Shown here piece after piece: positions 1 through 6,194 of a stretch of DNA of 10,953 nucleotides. The DNA comes from Flectobacillus sp. Lineage in GTDB: Bacteria > Bacteroidota > Bacteroidia > Cytophagales > Spirosomataceae. The notes under the pieces were generated by a model. The model ran no database searches, had not been told where the DNA came from, and saw nothing but the letters and a program-made list of their open reading frames with translations. Position 1 is the stretch's first letter. Each line of letters starts with the position of its first letter. Location of the stretch: the NCBI GenBank assembly GCA_029865665.1, contig JARXAV010000203.1, positions 1-10,953 of the forward strand, given 5' to 3'. Made by a program: the position numbers and the translations under genes.

Positions 1-132
1 AATTATGCCCGACAAAGCAAGAGTTTGTTAGATAGTTTACATATTCAGCATGACTACTTTGAACTAGAGATGGGGCATACTATTACGAGTGATGTGATAG
101 ACCTAATCAATAAATGGCTTAAAGCTGAATAA
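1..132 (+). CDS. Alpha/beta-hydrolase (carboxylesterase/phospholipase-like), 3' end only
   Basis: This frame is open from the first base of the window and ends in TAA, giving the last 43 residues of a protein that begins outside the window. The tail reads like the end of the Abhydrolase_2 carboxylesterase/phospholipase family. A strand ending in E-M-G-H-T-I would carry the catalytic histidine (H26 of the visible part), and it is followed by an amphipathic helix ending in INKWLKAE, where the family usually has a '...i..Wl' ending. In that family the enzyme is a cytoplasmic serine esterase, but the nucleophile and acid residues are not visible here. It is on the same strand as the SnoaL-like gene downstream but separated from it by 150 bases, so joint function is not implied. 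The family call rests on a short tail and is moderate. Confidence 0.6.
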   Translation, partial: NYARQSKSLLDSLHIQHDYFELEMGHTITSDVIDLINKWLKAE

Positions 133-190
133 GTTTTTAGCCTTAATAGTAAATATCATGTACAGATATTTGTATGGACTAACGACCTTT

Positions 191-218
191 CTTAATGTAG
201 ATTAAGTGTAGCTTTTTT
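191..218 (+). terminator. Possible weak terminator after the carboxylesterase-like gene
   Basis: A perfect 6-bp A/T-rich stem (CTTAAT, loop GTAG, ATTAAG; 191-206) is followed six bases later by a run of six T (213-218). The stem is weak and the T run is displaced, so this is only a candidate end for the upstream gene. Confidence 0.25.
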
Positions 219-227
219 GCATATATC

Positions 228-235
228 TAACTTTG
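228..235 (+). promoter_or_regulatory. Bacteroidota-type -7 element (TAACTTTG)
   Basis: TAACTTTG matches the TAnnTTTG -7 consensus of Bacteroidota housekeeping promoters exactly and lies 47 bases before the ATG at 283, leaving a leader of about 40 bases. No convincing TTTG -33 element is seen at the usual spacing of about 20 bases, so support is partial. The rest of the 133-282 gap is A/T-rich with no gene that I can see. Confidence 0.35.
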
Positions 236-282
236 TGCTTTGAAATATTTTTCATCAGATTAAACAAACAATATTTTTACCC

Positions 283-633
283 ATGCAAGATTCAACAACA
301 AACGACGTTTTGATGCACCACCTTACCGCTTTTGGTAACAATGATTTAGCTGAAATTATGCTTGATTATACAGAAGAGTCGGAAGTACTTACGTCAACAG
401 GGGCTATCAAAGGTTTGAGTGCTATTACTGCATTTTTTTCAGATTTATTTAGCATCATTCCTACAGGTTCAGATTTTGAAATGAAGCAATTAACCGTTAC
501 TGCAAATGTAGCTCATATCATTTGGGCAAGTGAATCGGCGGTTGCAGTTATTCCATTTGGTACAGATACATTCGTAATGGAAAATGAGAAAATTAGATTT
601 CACAGTGTGGCAGCCGATATACAGTACAAGTAG
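283..633 (+). CDS. SnoaL-like / NTF2-fold small protein
   Basis: This is a 116-residue protein with no signal peptide and no membrane segment, so probably cytoplasmic. Its length and pattern fit a single SnoaL-like (nuclear transport factor 2 family) domain. An N-terminal helix (about 8-22) leads to the typical 'D-L-A-E-I-M-L-D-Y-T-E-E-S' segment (about 20-34). Then come 'GAIKGLSAITAFFSDLF' (about 40-57) and alternating strands rich in V/I/A to the end. This fold forms a cone-shaped pocket used by isomerases, cyclases, hydratases and many proteins of unknown role; no catalytic residue can be assigned. It is a single gene pointing towards the minus-strand operon and ending 50 bases before the shared terminator. 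The start is an ATG with a suitable -7-like element upstream. The fold call is good; the function is unknown. Confidence 0.7.
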   Translation: MQDSTTNDVLMHHLTAFGNNDLAEIMLDYTEESEVLTSTGAIKGLSAITAFFSDLFSIIPTGSDFEMKQLTVTANVAHIIWASESAVAVIPFGTDTFVMENEKIRFHSVAADIQYK

Positions 634-684
634 GTATATCCCTTATTTTCAGGTTGCTAAATCCAAGCGTATTGATACGATGAA

Positions 685-734
685 TTCAAAAAGCAATAGA
701 AGGCTATAATTTTAGTCTTCTATTGCTTTTTGAA
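685..734. terminator. Symmetric bidirectional terminator between convergent genes
   Basis: A perfect 18-bp inverted repeat (685-702 with 717-734, loop of 14 bases) contains AAAAAGC on one arm and GCTTTTT on the other, so transcripts from both strands get a stem ending in five U. It lies after the SnoaL-like gene (+) and at the very end of the minus-strand operon. The right arm lies inside the coding region: it encodes the last seven residues of the minus-strand gene, and that gene's stop codon falls in the loop. Confidence 0.75.
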
Positions 735-1365
735 TAATAACACGAGCATCTTCGGCAGCAATCGGTCTTACTACCCTTTTCGTAACTTTCCAACCGTCTG
801 TTGTTCTCACGAGGGTATATTTATTGATGGTAAGCTGATAAATTGAAAAACCAGGAGAAACGCCTTTCCCTGCAAGCTTTACATGAGAGGCGGCAGAATC
901 GGGCATGACAATGAGTAAGTACCCTATGGCAACCGCACTATCGCCCTTGAGTTTGATATGTGGAAGCATCGCCAAATGAGTCATTCCTGCTTTTATCGCC
1001 ACTTTTTGTTCGGGAGCATTCACAATTTTCAAGATTTCTTCTCGCCCTTTATCTTGCTTTACTCCTCTATCGAAAGTAGCATCTTCTGTAAACATTTTTG
1101 TCCAATACGATTCGGAAGCAACATCAGAGCTAAACGCAGAACCAGCCAAAAGATTTAAGATTTCGAGTCTATCTTCTGTGGCTCTTAGGCGAGCAAGAAG
1201 TTGTTCGGTCTTCGATGCTCTTTTATCGGTATCGTGAGCTATGTTGTTTCTTTTGGCAACTGCTGAGTTTTTAGTTTCAATCTTCTGGGCGAAAAGCAGA
1301 TTTGACATCAATAAGAAGCATACTTGAAGTGCAAATTGCTTAGTAAAATTAATTAATCTTTTCAT
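712..1365 (-). CDS. Exported SnoaL-like (NTF2-fold) protein
   Basis: Using the ATG at 1365 the protein has 217 residues; a TTG two codons upstream is possible but less likely. Residues 1-26 form a signal peptide: a basic start (MKR), a hydrophobic stretch around 10-25 and a cleavage site LLFA|QK, so the mature protein should be periplasmic or secreted. A charged linker (27-55) leads to a SnoaL_4-type domain (about 57-205). That domain has an opening helix 'EDRLEILNLLAG', the segment 'YWTKMFTEDATFDRG' and a C-terminal strand 'DGWKVTKRVV', all typical of this family. The histidine near 'GMTHLAML' could line the pocket, but no catalytic role can be assigned. It is the last gene of the minus-strand set, 46 bases after the cupin gene with this start, and its last codons are part of the terminator stem. 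The role is unknown; an isomerase, a cyclase or a ligand-binding protein are possible. Confidence 0.7.
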   Translation of the reverse strand: MKRLINFTKQFALQVCFLLMSNLLFAQKIETKNSAVAKRNNIAHDTDKRASKTEQLLARLRATEDRLEILNLLAGSAFSSDVASESYWTKMFTEDATFDRGVKQDKGREEILKIVNAPEQKVAIKAGMTHLAMLPHIKLKGDSAVAIGYLLIVMPDSAASHVKLAGKGVSPGFSIYQLTINKYTLVRTTDGWKVTKRVVRPIAAEDARVIIQKAIED

Positions 1366-1411
1366 TTTCAATAGATTAAAATTGTTTTACAAAATATTAA
1401 ATACTTCAACA

Positions 1412-1729
1412 TTACACTTGATAATCTTCTCTTACGGGGCAAAAAATATCAAATATTTTACATTTTGTAAGTGCTTTTCCTCCATGTATGACATGAGGTG
1501 CTATCACCACTATTTGTCCATTTTCATAGACTTTTGTTTGCTCACCCACTGTCAATTCAAACTTTCCTTCTAAAACCTGCGTGACTTGTTCATGGAAATG
1601 TTGGTGCATGGGTAAAATTGCCCCTTCTTCAACATCCCAGTAACCTAAAGTCATATTTTCCGTATGAATAAACCTTGCCTTAAATCCCTTTATGATTTCT
1701 TTTTGAGGTAGTGAATCTATATCAATCAT
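1412..1729 (-). CDS. Small single-domain cupin protein
   Basis: This is a 105-residue, probably cytoplasmic protein made of one cupin_2 beta-barrel. Motif 1 runs from G36 through H42-Q-H44-F-H46-E47-Q48 to G55 and supplies metal-ligand histidines. Motif 2 is 'GQIVVIAPHVIHGG' (about 71-84) with the expected P78 and H82. The 'HxHxHEQ...VLEG' version is common in small bacterial cupins of mostly unknown role, which include metal-dependent isomerases, dioxygenases and sugar- or acid-binding proteins. The gene starts inside the preceding membrane-protein gene: the eight shared bases, ATGATTGA, hold its ATG and the other gene's TGA, so the two are likely translationally coupled. Its place in a CoA-pathway operon suggests a side reaction on the substrate, which is inference. 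The family call is firm. Confidence 0.85.
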   Translation of the reverse strand: MIDIDSLPQKEIIKGFKARFIHTENMTLGYWDVEEGAILPMHQHFHEQVTQVLEGKFELTVGEQTKVYENGQIVVIAPHVIHGGKALTKCKIFDIFCPVREDYQV

Positions 1730-1982
1730 CGTTTTTATTTGTATTATTTTTGTCTTTTTTCCATTTAAGAAAGCCTCGAAGATTCATCATTAAAAAGAAA
1801 ACATTTCCTACACTTATACCAAAACTTTGCATTTTGAAGACTCCCAAATATATCCAAAGGGCATTAGCAAGTATATAAGAAATAAAACCTATGCGATTTT
1901 TGTTACCAATGAGATAAACGGCTAATAAACTTGATGCCATTGCTAACCAATCCAAACCATAATATTTGAGGAATATATCCAT
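1722..1982 (-). CDS. Small three-helix membrane protein, SemiSWEET/PQ-loop-like
   Basis: This is an 86-residue protein with three hydrophobic segments: about 11-26 (LAMASSLLAVYLIG), 32-49 (GFISYILANALWIYLGVF) and 54-71 (FGISVGNVFFLMMNLRG). A strongly basic, Asn-rich tail follows. Length, three-helix layout, the 'ALWIYLG' end of helix 2 and the 'GN..F..MN' pattern in helix 3 resemble SemiSWEET or PnuC-like transporters, which work as dimers. The Pro-Gln pair that names the PQ-loop family is absent from helix 1, where 'AVYLIGNKNRIGF' stands instead. It lies 19 bases after the SDR gene and overlaps the cupin start by eight bases, so it belongs to the operon. It might move a small metabolite across the inner membrane; that is inference. 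I do not recognise a characterised family for it. Confidence 0.7.
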   Translation of the reverse strand: MDIFLKYYGLDWLAMASSLLAVYLIGNKNRIGFISYILANALWIYLGVFKMQSFGISVGNVFFLMMNLRGFLKWKKDKNNTNKNDD

Positions 1983-2001
1983 AATAAAACTATTTTATGT
2001 T

Positions 2002-2796
2002 CTAATGAATATGGATTCCTCCATTCACATCAATAGTTGCACCTGTTACAAAGCCTGATAGGTCAGACGCTAAGAAAAGACAAGCCCCTGCCAATTCGGA
2101 GGTTTTTCCAACACGTCTTAACGGAATTCCTGCTACTACATTGTCCAATTGTTCATCGGTCAGTCCGTCTAACATGGGCGTTTCTATCATGGCAGGACAA
2201 ATGACGTTGGCACGAATATTCATCGGAGCAAATTCTCTGGCGATTGAACGAGTCAAACTAATTACGCCTCCTTTGGAAGCAGCATAATGCGAACCACCGA
2301 CTAATCCGCCCCCACGCTGACCCGCCAAAGAAGCCAAATTGACAATAACCCCCGCTTGTTTTTCAGCAAATACTTTCAAGACACTTTTGCAAATATTAAA
2401 AGTACCTTTTAGATTTACGTCCATAATTAAATCATAATCCTGCTCAGTAATCGACAGCATTCCTTCTGATTTTACAATGCCTGCACAGTTCACTAAGCAG
2501 TCAATTGTGCCGAAATGAGCTACACTTTTTTCAATGGCAGTATCGCAATCTGCTGCATTTCTGATGTCACATTGAAGGCAAATAATTTCTATTTTTTTGC
2601 CAATTTGTGTTTCAATATGATTCGTTAATTGATTGGCTATCTGGTCGTCCATTGCCAAATCTAAAATCACTAATTTTGCTCCATGAACTGCAAAAAGTTC
2701 TGCTGTTCCATAACCGATACTGCGTAAAGACGCTGCACCTGTGATGATACAAACTTTGTTTTTGAGTTGTAAAAGCTGATATTTAATATTTTCCAT
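2002..2796 (-). CDS. SDR-family NAD(P)-dependent dehydrogenase (FabG-like)
   Basis: This is a 264-residue protein of classical short-chain dehydrogenase/reductase length. The Rossmann glycine motif is TGAASLRSIGYG (19-30), with a slightly longer loop than the usual TGxxxGxG. D46 at the end of beta-2 favours NAD over NADP. NCAG (103-106), N128, S156, Y171 and K175 (YAASK) complete the Asn-Ser-Tyr-Lys catalytic set. The C-terminal 'GFVTGATIDVNGG' is the usual family ending. In this operon it starts 5 bases after the thiolase stop, so oxidation of a 3-hydroxyacyl-CoA or of a hydroxylated precursor is the natural suggestion, much as SDR enzymes serve in anaerobic toluene (bbs) beta-oxidation. The window also encodes an unrelated 3-hydroxyacyl-CoA dehydrogenase, so the SDR may act on a different intermediate. 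The family call is firm and the substrate is unknown. Confidence 0.92.
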   Translation of the reverse strand: MENIKYQLLQLKNKVCIITGAASLRSIGYGTAELFAVHGAKLVILDLAMDDQIANQLTNHIETQIGKKIEIICLQCDIRNAADCDTAIEKSVAHFGTIDCLVNCAGIVKSEGMLSITEQDYDLIMDVNLKGTFNICKSVLKVFAEKQAGVIVNLASLAGQRGGGLVGGSHYAASKGGVISLTRSIAREFAPMNIRANVICPAMIETPMLDGLTDEQLDNVVAGIPLRRVGKTSELAGACLFLASDLSGFVTGATIDVNGGIHIH

Positions 2797-2801
2797 TTTT
2801 C

Positions 2802-4016
2802 TTAAAGAGTAACATTTTCAATAATTACGGCATAACCCATGCCTACGCCAACACACATAGAGGCAAGAGCATATTTTTTCTTTGAACGAAGTAGTTCATT
2901 TACAGCAGCTTGAATAATACGAGTACCCGACATACCAAGCGGATGCCCCATTGCAATTGCTCCTCCGTTTGGGTTTACTCTTGCATCGTCATCGGCAATG
3001 CCTAAATTGCGAGTAACAGCCAAACATTGTGCGGCAAAGGCTTCGTTAAACTCAAATACATCTATTTGGTCGAGGGTTAACCCTGCTTTTTTCAAAGCTT
3101 TTTGGCTTGCTCCGACGGGACCAATACCCATAATTTTAGGTTCAACCCCCACCACTGCCGAGGCTACAATTCTTGCTTTTGGGCTAAAGTTGTAGTTGTT
3201 GATAGCTTCTTCCGAAGTGATCAACATGGCGGCTGCTCCATCGTTGAGTCCCGAGGCATTTCCTGCGGTTACAGTGCCGTTTTCTTTTTTGAAAATGGGT
3301 TTTAATTTTGATAGAATTTCAAGCGAAGTATTTCCTTTGATAAATTCATCTTTTTCAAAAACAGTAATATTCCCTTTTTTATCTGCCATTTCTACTTTTA
3401 CAATTTCTTCGGCTAATACGCCATTTTGTTGGGCTACGAAGGCTTTTTGTTGCGAACGAAAGGCAAATAAATCTTGGTCTTCACGGCTAATTTTATACAT
3501 CTCTGCCAAGTTTTCAGCCGTTACGCCCATGGCATCTGTGCCATACATTTTGTGTAACTTAGGGTTCACGAATCGCCAACCAAAACTTGAGTCGAATAGT
3601 TGAACATCGCCCCCAAAAGGTTTAGAAGATTTACCCATTACCATTGGGCCACGAGTCATGTGTTCTATGCCTCCTGCAATAAAAATATCGCCATCATCTG
3701 CTTTGATGGCTCGGTTGGCATGAATTACAGCCGACATTCCCGACGAACACAAACGATTGACGGTTTCGCCCGGAACAGTGTACGGAATTCCCGCCAACAG
3801 CAATGCCATACGAGCCACGTTTCGGTTGTCTTCGCCTGCCTGATTATGACAACCCAAAATCACATCGTCGATTAATTCTAACGGTAGATTAGGATTTCTT
3901 TTGATAAGTTCTTGAATCGGTAAAGCTGCCAAATCATCGGCACGAAGATTTGATAAGCTTCCGCCCAAACTACCAATGGGTGTTCGGATGGCATCAATAA
4001 TGTATGATTGTTTCAT
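2802..4016 (-). CDS. pcaF: Thiolase, beta-ketoadipyl-CoA thiolase (PcaF/PaaJ) type
   Basis: This thiolase cleaves a 3-oxoacyl-CoA with CoA to acetyl-CoA and a shortened acyl-CoA. Numbered from the ATG at 4016 it has 404 residues, normal for the family. Nucleophile C90 lies in NRLCSSGMSA, NEAF is at 324-327, H358 in GHPLG and C388 in MCVGVGMG. Segments such as CHNQAGEDNRNVARMALLLA (56-75) and GWRFVNP (146-152) match from memory the 3-oxoadipyl-CoA thiolase subgroup (PcaF/PaaJ) rather than FadA or short-chain acetoacetyl-CoA thiolases. That would make the products succinyl-CoA and acetyl-CoA. The subgroup call is weaker than the family call. An ATG 13 codons upstream (4055) would overlap the CoA-transferase gene by 32 bases and add a tail unlike the family; the start used here leaves a 7-base gap and begins directly with the conserved 'IIDAIRTPIG' strand. 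Confidence 0.9.
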   Translation of the reverse strand: MKQSYIIDAIRTPIGSLGGSLSNLRADDLAALPIQELIKRNPNLPLELIDDVILGCHNQAGEDNRNVARMALLLAGIPYTVPGETVNRLCSSGMSAVIHANRAIKADDGDIFIAGGIEHMTRGPMVMGKSSKPFGGDVQLFDSSFGWRFVNPKLHKMYGTDAMGVTAENLAEMYKISREDQDLFAFRSQQKAFVAQQNGVLAEEIVKVEMADKKGNITVFEKDEFIKGNTSLEILSKLKPIFKKENGTVTAGNASGLNDGAAAMLITSEEAINNYNFSPKARIVASAVVGVEPKIMGIGPVGASQKALKKAGLTLDQIDVFEFNEAFAAQCLAVTRNLGIADDDARVNPNGGAIAMGHPLGMSGTRIIQAAVNELLRSKKKYALASMCVGVGMGYAVIIENVTL

Positions 4017-4023
4017 GGATAGT

Positions 4024-5232
4024 CTATTGCTTTGTGTTGAATTGAAAAGTAGCATTTTCGTTCATCAAACTTTCCATTTCTGCATCTGAGTAACCCATAT
4101 CGTGCAGAATCTCTTTGGTATCCCAACCGCAAGGGACAGCCGAAGAGCGAGCAGAAGGATACACGCCATCTACTTGGATGGTTGAACGAATCACTGCTGT
4201 TTTGCCTTCTGTCGGATGATTTTCAAAATTGATTAACTCCACTGCCTTCAAATGTGGGTCTTGGGTAAGTGTTTCAAGCGTATGGCAAGGCATGGCTGGC
4301 AAATCGGCTTTTCGGAATACTTCAAGCCACTCTTCGGTTGTTTTACTATCCAATGCCGCCCCACGAATCACGAACCATTCTGAAACGTACTTGGCTCTAC
4401 TTGCTACGGTCTGAAATCTTTTATCAGTTAAAAATTCTGTCCTGTCGGTAATTTTCAAAAAGGCTTTTACTTGAACATCGGTATTGATGGTAAAAGAAAT
4501 GTAGCCATCTTTGGTTTTAACGGGTTGGTTATGAGGACTCAACAAGCGAAGGTCGCCTGGAGGGCCAACTGGTGGTTCAAAACTTTGTTGGGCTAAATGT
4601 TCTTGCAAAACAAATGAAGCCATCGTTTCAAACATCGGGATTTCGATACTTGCTCCGATGCCTGTATTTTGTTTTTGCATCAAAGCGGCCATCACTACAC
4701 CTGCCGTAATTTCGCCAACAACATGGTCACAAATCAACATGGGGACGTAAGCGGGTTTGCCGTCACGTGCCAAGGCAAGTCCAGCCATACCCGAAGCTCC
4801 CTGCAAAACGCTGTCGTAGGTGGGTAGTCCCGAGTAAGGCCCATCTGTTCCGTAGCCCGTAATCAAACAGTAAATTTTTTCGGGATACTTCGCCCGAATA
4901 CTTTTACTACCCAAGCCCAAACGCTCCAGAGCATCGGGTCGCATATTGGCTACAATTACATCGGCCCATGCTACCAATTTTTGAATGATGTCTTTGCCCC
5001 CTTCCTTTTTTAGGTCAAGACAAATGTTTTTCTTACCTCTGTTTAGGTGCAAATACGCTCCAGAATGTTGCCCCGTTGGCGACATTCCACCCAAACCCCG
5101 CATCAAATCGCCCGAAGGGTTTTCTACTTTGATGATTTCCGCTCCATATTGTCCCAGTCGCCACGTAGCTACAGGGCCAACTACTACGGAAGTAAGGTCA
5201 AGTATTTTGATATTTTTTAATGGTTCAAACAT
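4024..5232 (-). CDS. CaiB/BaiF (family III) CoA-transferase
   Basis: This is a 402-residue protein, the usual length for family III CoA-transferases, which move CoA between carboxylic acids in the cytoplasm through an aspartyl-CoA intermediate. The N-terminus 'LKNIKILDLTSVVVGPVATWRLGQYGAEIIKVE' is the family's opening (quoted here in two parts: residues 5-20 and 21-37). D169 in 'ICDHVVGEITAG' is at the catalytic aspartate position known from formyl-CoA transferase. 'GIGASIEIPMFETM' (about 191-204) and 'SPHNQPVKTKDGYI' follow as expected. Relatives include succinyl-CoA:mesaconate, itaconate, benzylsuccinate and carnitine CoA-transferases, so a carboxylic or dicarboxylic acid substrate is likely. 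It starts 6 bases after the hydratase stop and ends 7 bases before the thiolase. It probably supplies the activation step, since no acyl-CoA ligase is present in the window. The substrate cannot be read from the sequence. Confidence 0.92.
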   Translation of the reverse strand: MFEPLKNIKILDLTSVVVGPVATWRLGQYGAEIIKVENPSGDLMRGLGGMSPTGQHSGAYLHLNRGKKNICLDLKKEGGKDIIQKLVAWADVIVANMRPDALERLGLGSKSIRAKYPEKIYCLITGYGTDGPYSGLPTYDSVLQGASGMAGLALARDGKPAYVPMLICDHVVGEITAGVVMAALMQKQNTGIGASIEIPMFETMASFVLQEHLAQQSFEPPVGPPGDLRLLSPHNQPVKTKDGYISFTINTDVQVKAFLKITDRTEFLTDKRFQTVASRAKYVSEWFVIRGAALDSKTTEEWLEVFRKADLPAMPCHTLETLTQDPHLKAVELINFENHPTEGKTAVIRSTIQVDGVYPSARSSAVPCGWDTKEILHDMGYSDAEMESLMNENATFQFNTKQ

Positions 5233-5238
5233 TGTTTC

Positions 5239-6081
5239 TCATTCTTTTATAGTAGCTTCCATTTCCACTGCTATGTTATTTTTATCATCATAAACCTTTA
5301 GTTGCCATGCATTTTTGCTTTGTTCAGCAGTAACTGTAAAAGGTCTATTGCAGTAAAGCGGGGCAATATGTTTTACTTTTATATCGGTCAATTGTAGTCC
5401 CAAATCAACTCGTATAAATTCGGTTAAAAGCACGGTTGATAATCCTCCATTAACGACCAAGTCTGGTAAACCTTCTACTTGTTGAGCATAGTTTCTATCT
5501 AAATGAATTTTATGAGAATTGAATCCTAATGCTGAATATTGAAACAAGAGAGTTTCGTCAGGCGTGTATTGCTTTTGATAATTGGTAATCGGTAATTGGC
5601 TTTCGGTAATTTCTGTAATGACTTTATTTGGGATTTTCTGCTCTTCCAGTAAAACATACGTCTGCGTTTCCACAATGGCAGGCGTATCAGCTTCAAGAGA
5701 ACGCAATTCATGTTGAAGGGTGACGATTGCCATTTGTCCATTTTTCGTCGTCTTTTCTGTAATACTTTTTATAAGACTACTTTTTTCTATCACCGAACCA
5801 ATTACAATTTCCCCATGATAAGCTACGGATCTTCCTCCCAAAAGTAATCTTGGAAGACCTAAATCAGGTATCGGAACACCTAAGCCAGGGAATCCATCTT
5901 TGCGTAATTCAGATTTACGAGTTTCGCCAGCCAACATAAAAAAGTGCCACCCCTTCGGAAGGATGTCGCCCTCAGTAAATGATTGCGTTTCTATATCCAA
6001 CATGGCAGCCACACGCCGAACCATTGTCAAACTGCATAGTTCTTTGGATTTTATGGGAGATACTGAAAGGTAATCTTGCAT
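5239..6081 (-). CDS. FAS1-like / MaoC-type acyl-CoA hydratase (itaconyl-/mesaconyl-CoA hydratase-like)
   Basis: This is a 280-residue double hot-dog protein of the FAS1-like dehydratase (HTD2-like) group. Known members include itaconyl-CoA hydratase and mesaconyl-C4-CoA hydratase; these enzymes add water to alpha,beta-unsaturated acyl-CoAs. The N-terminal domain (about 15-150) shows 'LPKGWHFFML', a 'KDGFPGLGVPIPDLGLPRLLLGG' stretch (61-83, here summarised by its Gly/Pro pattern) and the hot-dog helix region. The C-terminal domain holds 'YSALGFNSHKIHLDRNYA' (182-199), equivalent to the family's 'F(S/T)ALTFNGHRIHYD' active-site helix, then 'GLPDLVVNG'. The inter-domain linker carries an odd peptide, QLPITNYQ (162-169), that looks like translated repeat DNA. 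It is the first gene of the minus-strand operon, with a -7-like element 32 bases upstream. A hydratase is favoured over a dehydratase direction from the catabolic context. Confidence 0.82.
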   Translation of the reverse strand: MQDYLSVSPIKSKELCSLTMVRRVAAMLDIETQSFTEGDILPKGWHFFMLAGETRKSELRKDGFPGLGVPIPDLGLPRLLLGGRSVAYHGEIVIGSVIEKSSLIKSITEKTTKNGQMAIVTLQHELRSLEADTPAIVETQTYVLLEEQKIPNKVITEITESQLPITNYQKQYTPDETLLFQYSALGFNSHKIHLDRNYAQQVEGLPDLVVNGGLSTVLLTEFIRVDLGLQLTDIKVKHIAPLYCNRPFTVTAEQSKNAWQLKVYDDKNNIAVEMEATIKE

Positions 6082-6194
6082 ATATAAATGTGTTTACTGA
6101 TATAATTTCTAACAAAAGTATAATTATATTTTTATATATGAAAATAATATTTCATATTTGCAAAGTATTTTAATATTGTTAACTTTTTCATATT
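6082..6194. promoter_or_regulatory. Divergent promoter/operator region of the two gene sets
   Basis: This 113-base, very A/T-rich gap separates the two divergent operons. On the minus strand TACTTTTG (6120-6113) matches TAnnTTTG and would start transcription about 25 bases before the hydratase ATG; its -33 element is poor. For the plus strand only near matches are seen (CATATTTG at 6153-6160, TAATATTG at 6171-6178). Two inverted repeats with the same TTCATA/TATGAA half-site lie here: ATATGAAA-N6-TTTCATAT (6136-6157) and TTCATA-T-TATGAA (6187-6199), the latter covering the VOC start codon. They are candidate sites for the IclR-type regulator encoded nearby. Confidence 0.5.

Noticed and set aside
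1366..1371. TTG start two codons before the exported SnoaL-like gene
   Set aside because: The ATG at 1365 gives a complete signal peptide with a basic N-terminus, so the rarer start is not needed.
3196..3603. 135-codon open frame on the plus strand opposite the thiolase gene
   Set aside because: It lies wholly antisense to a well-supported enzyme gene and shows no recognisable domain; it is a shadow of that gene's codon use.
4017..4055. Upstream ATG giving the thiolase 13 more residues
   Set aside because: It would overlap the CoA-transferase gene by 32 bases and add a non-conserved tail; the ATG at 4016 starts right at the conserved first strand.
5239..6081. Complete itaconate degradation operon
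   Set aside because: The CoA-transferase and hydratase fit, but no citramalyl-CoA lyase is present, and the thiolase and dehydrogenases are not part of that route.
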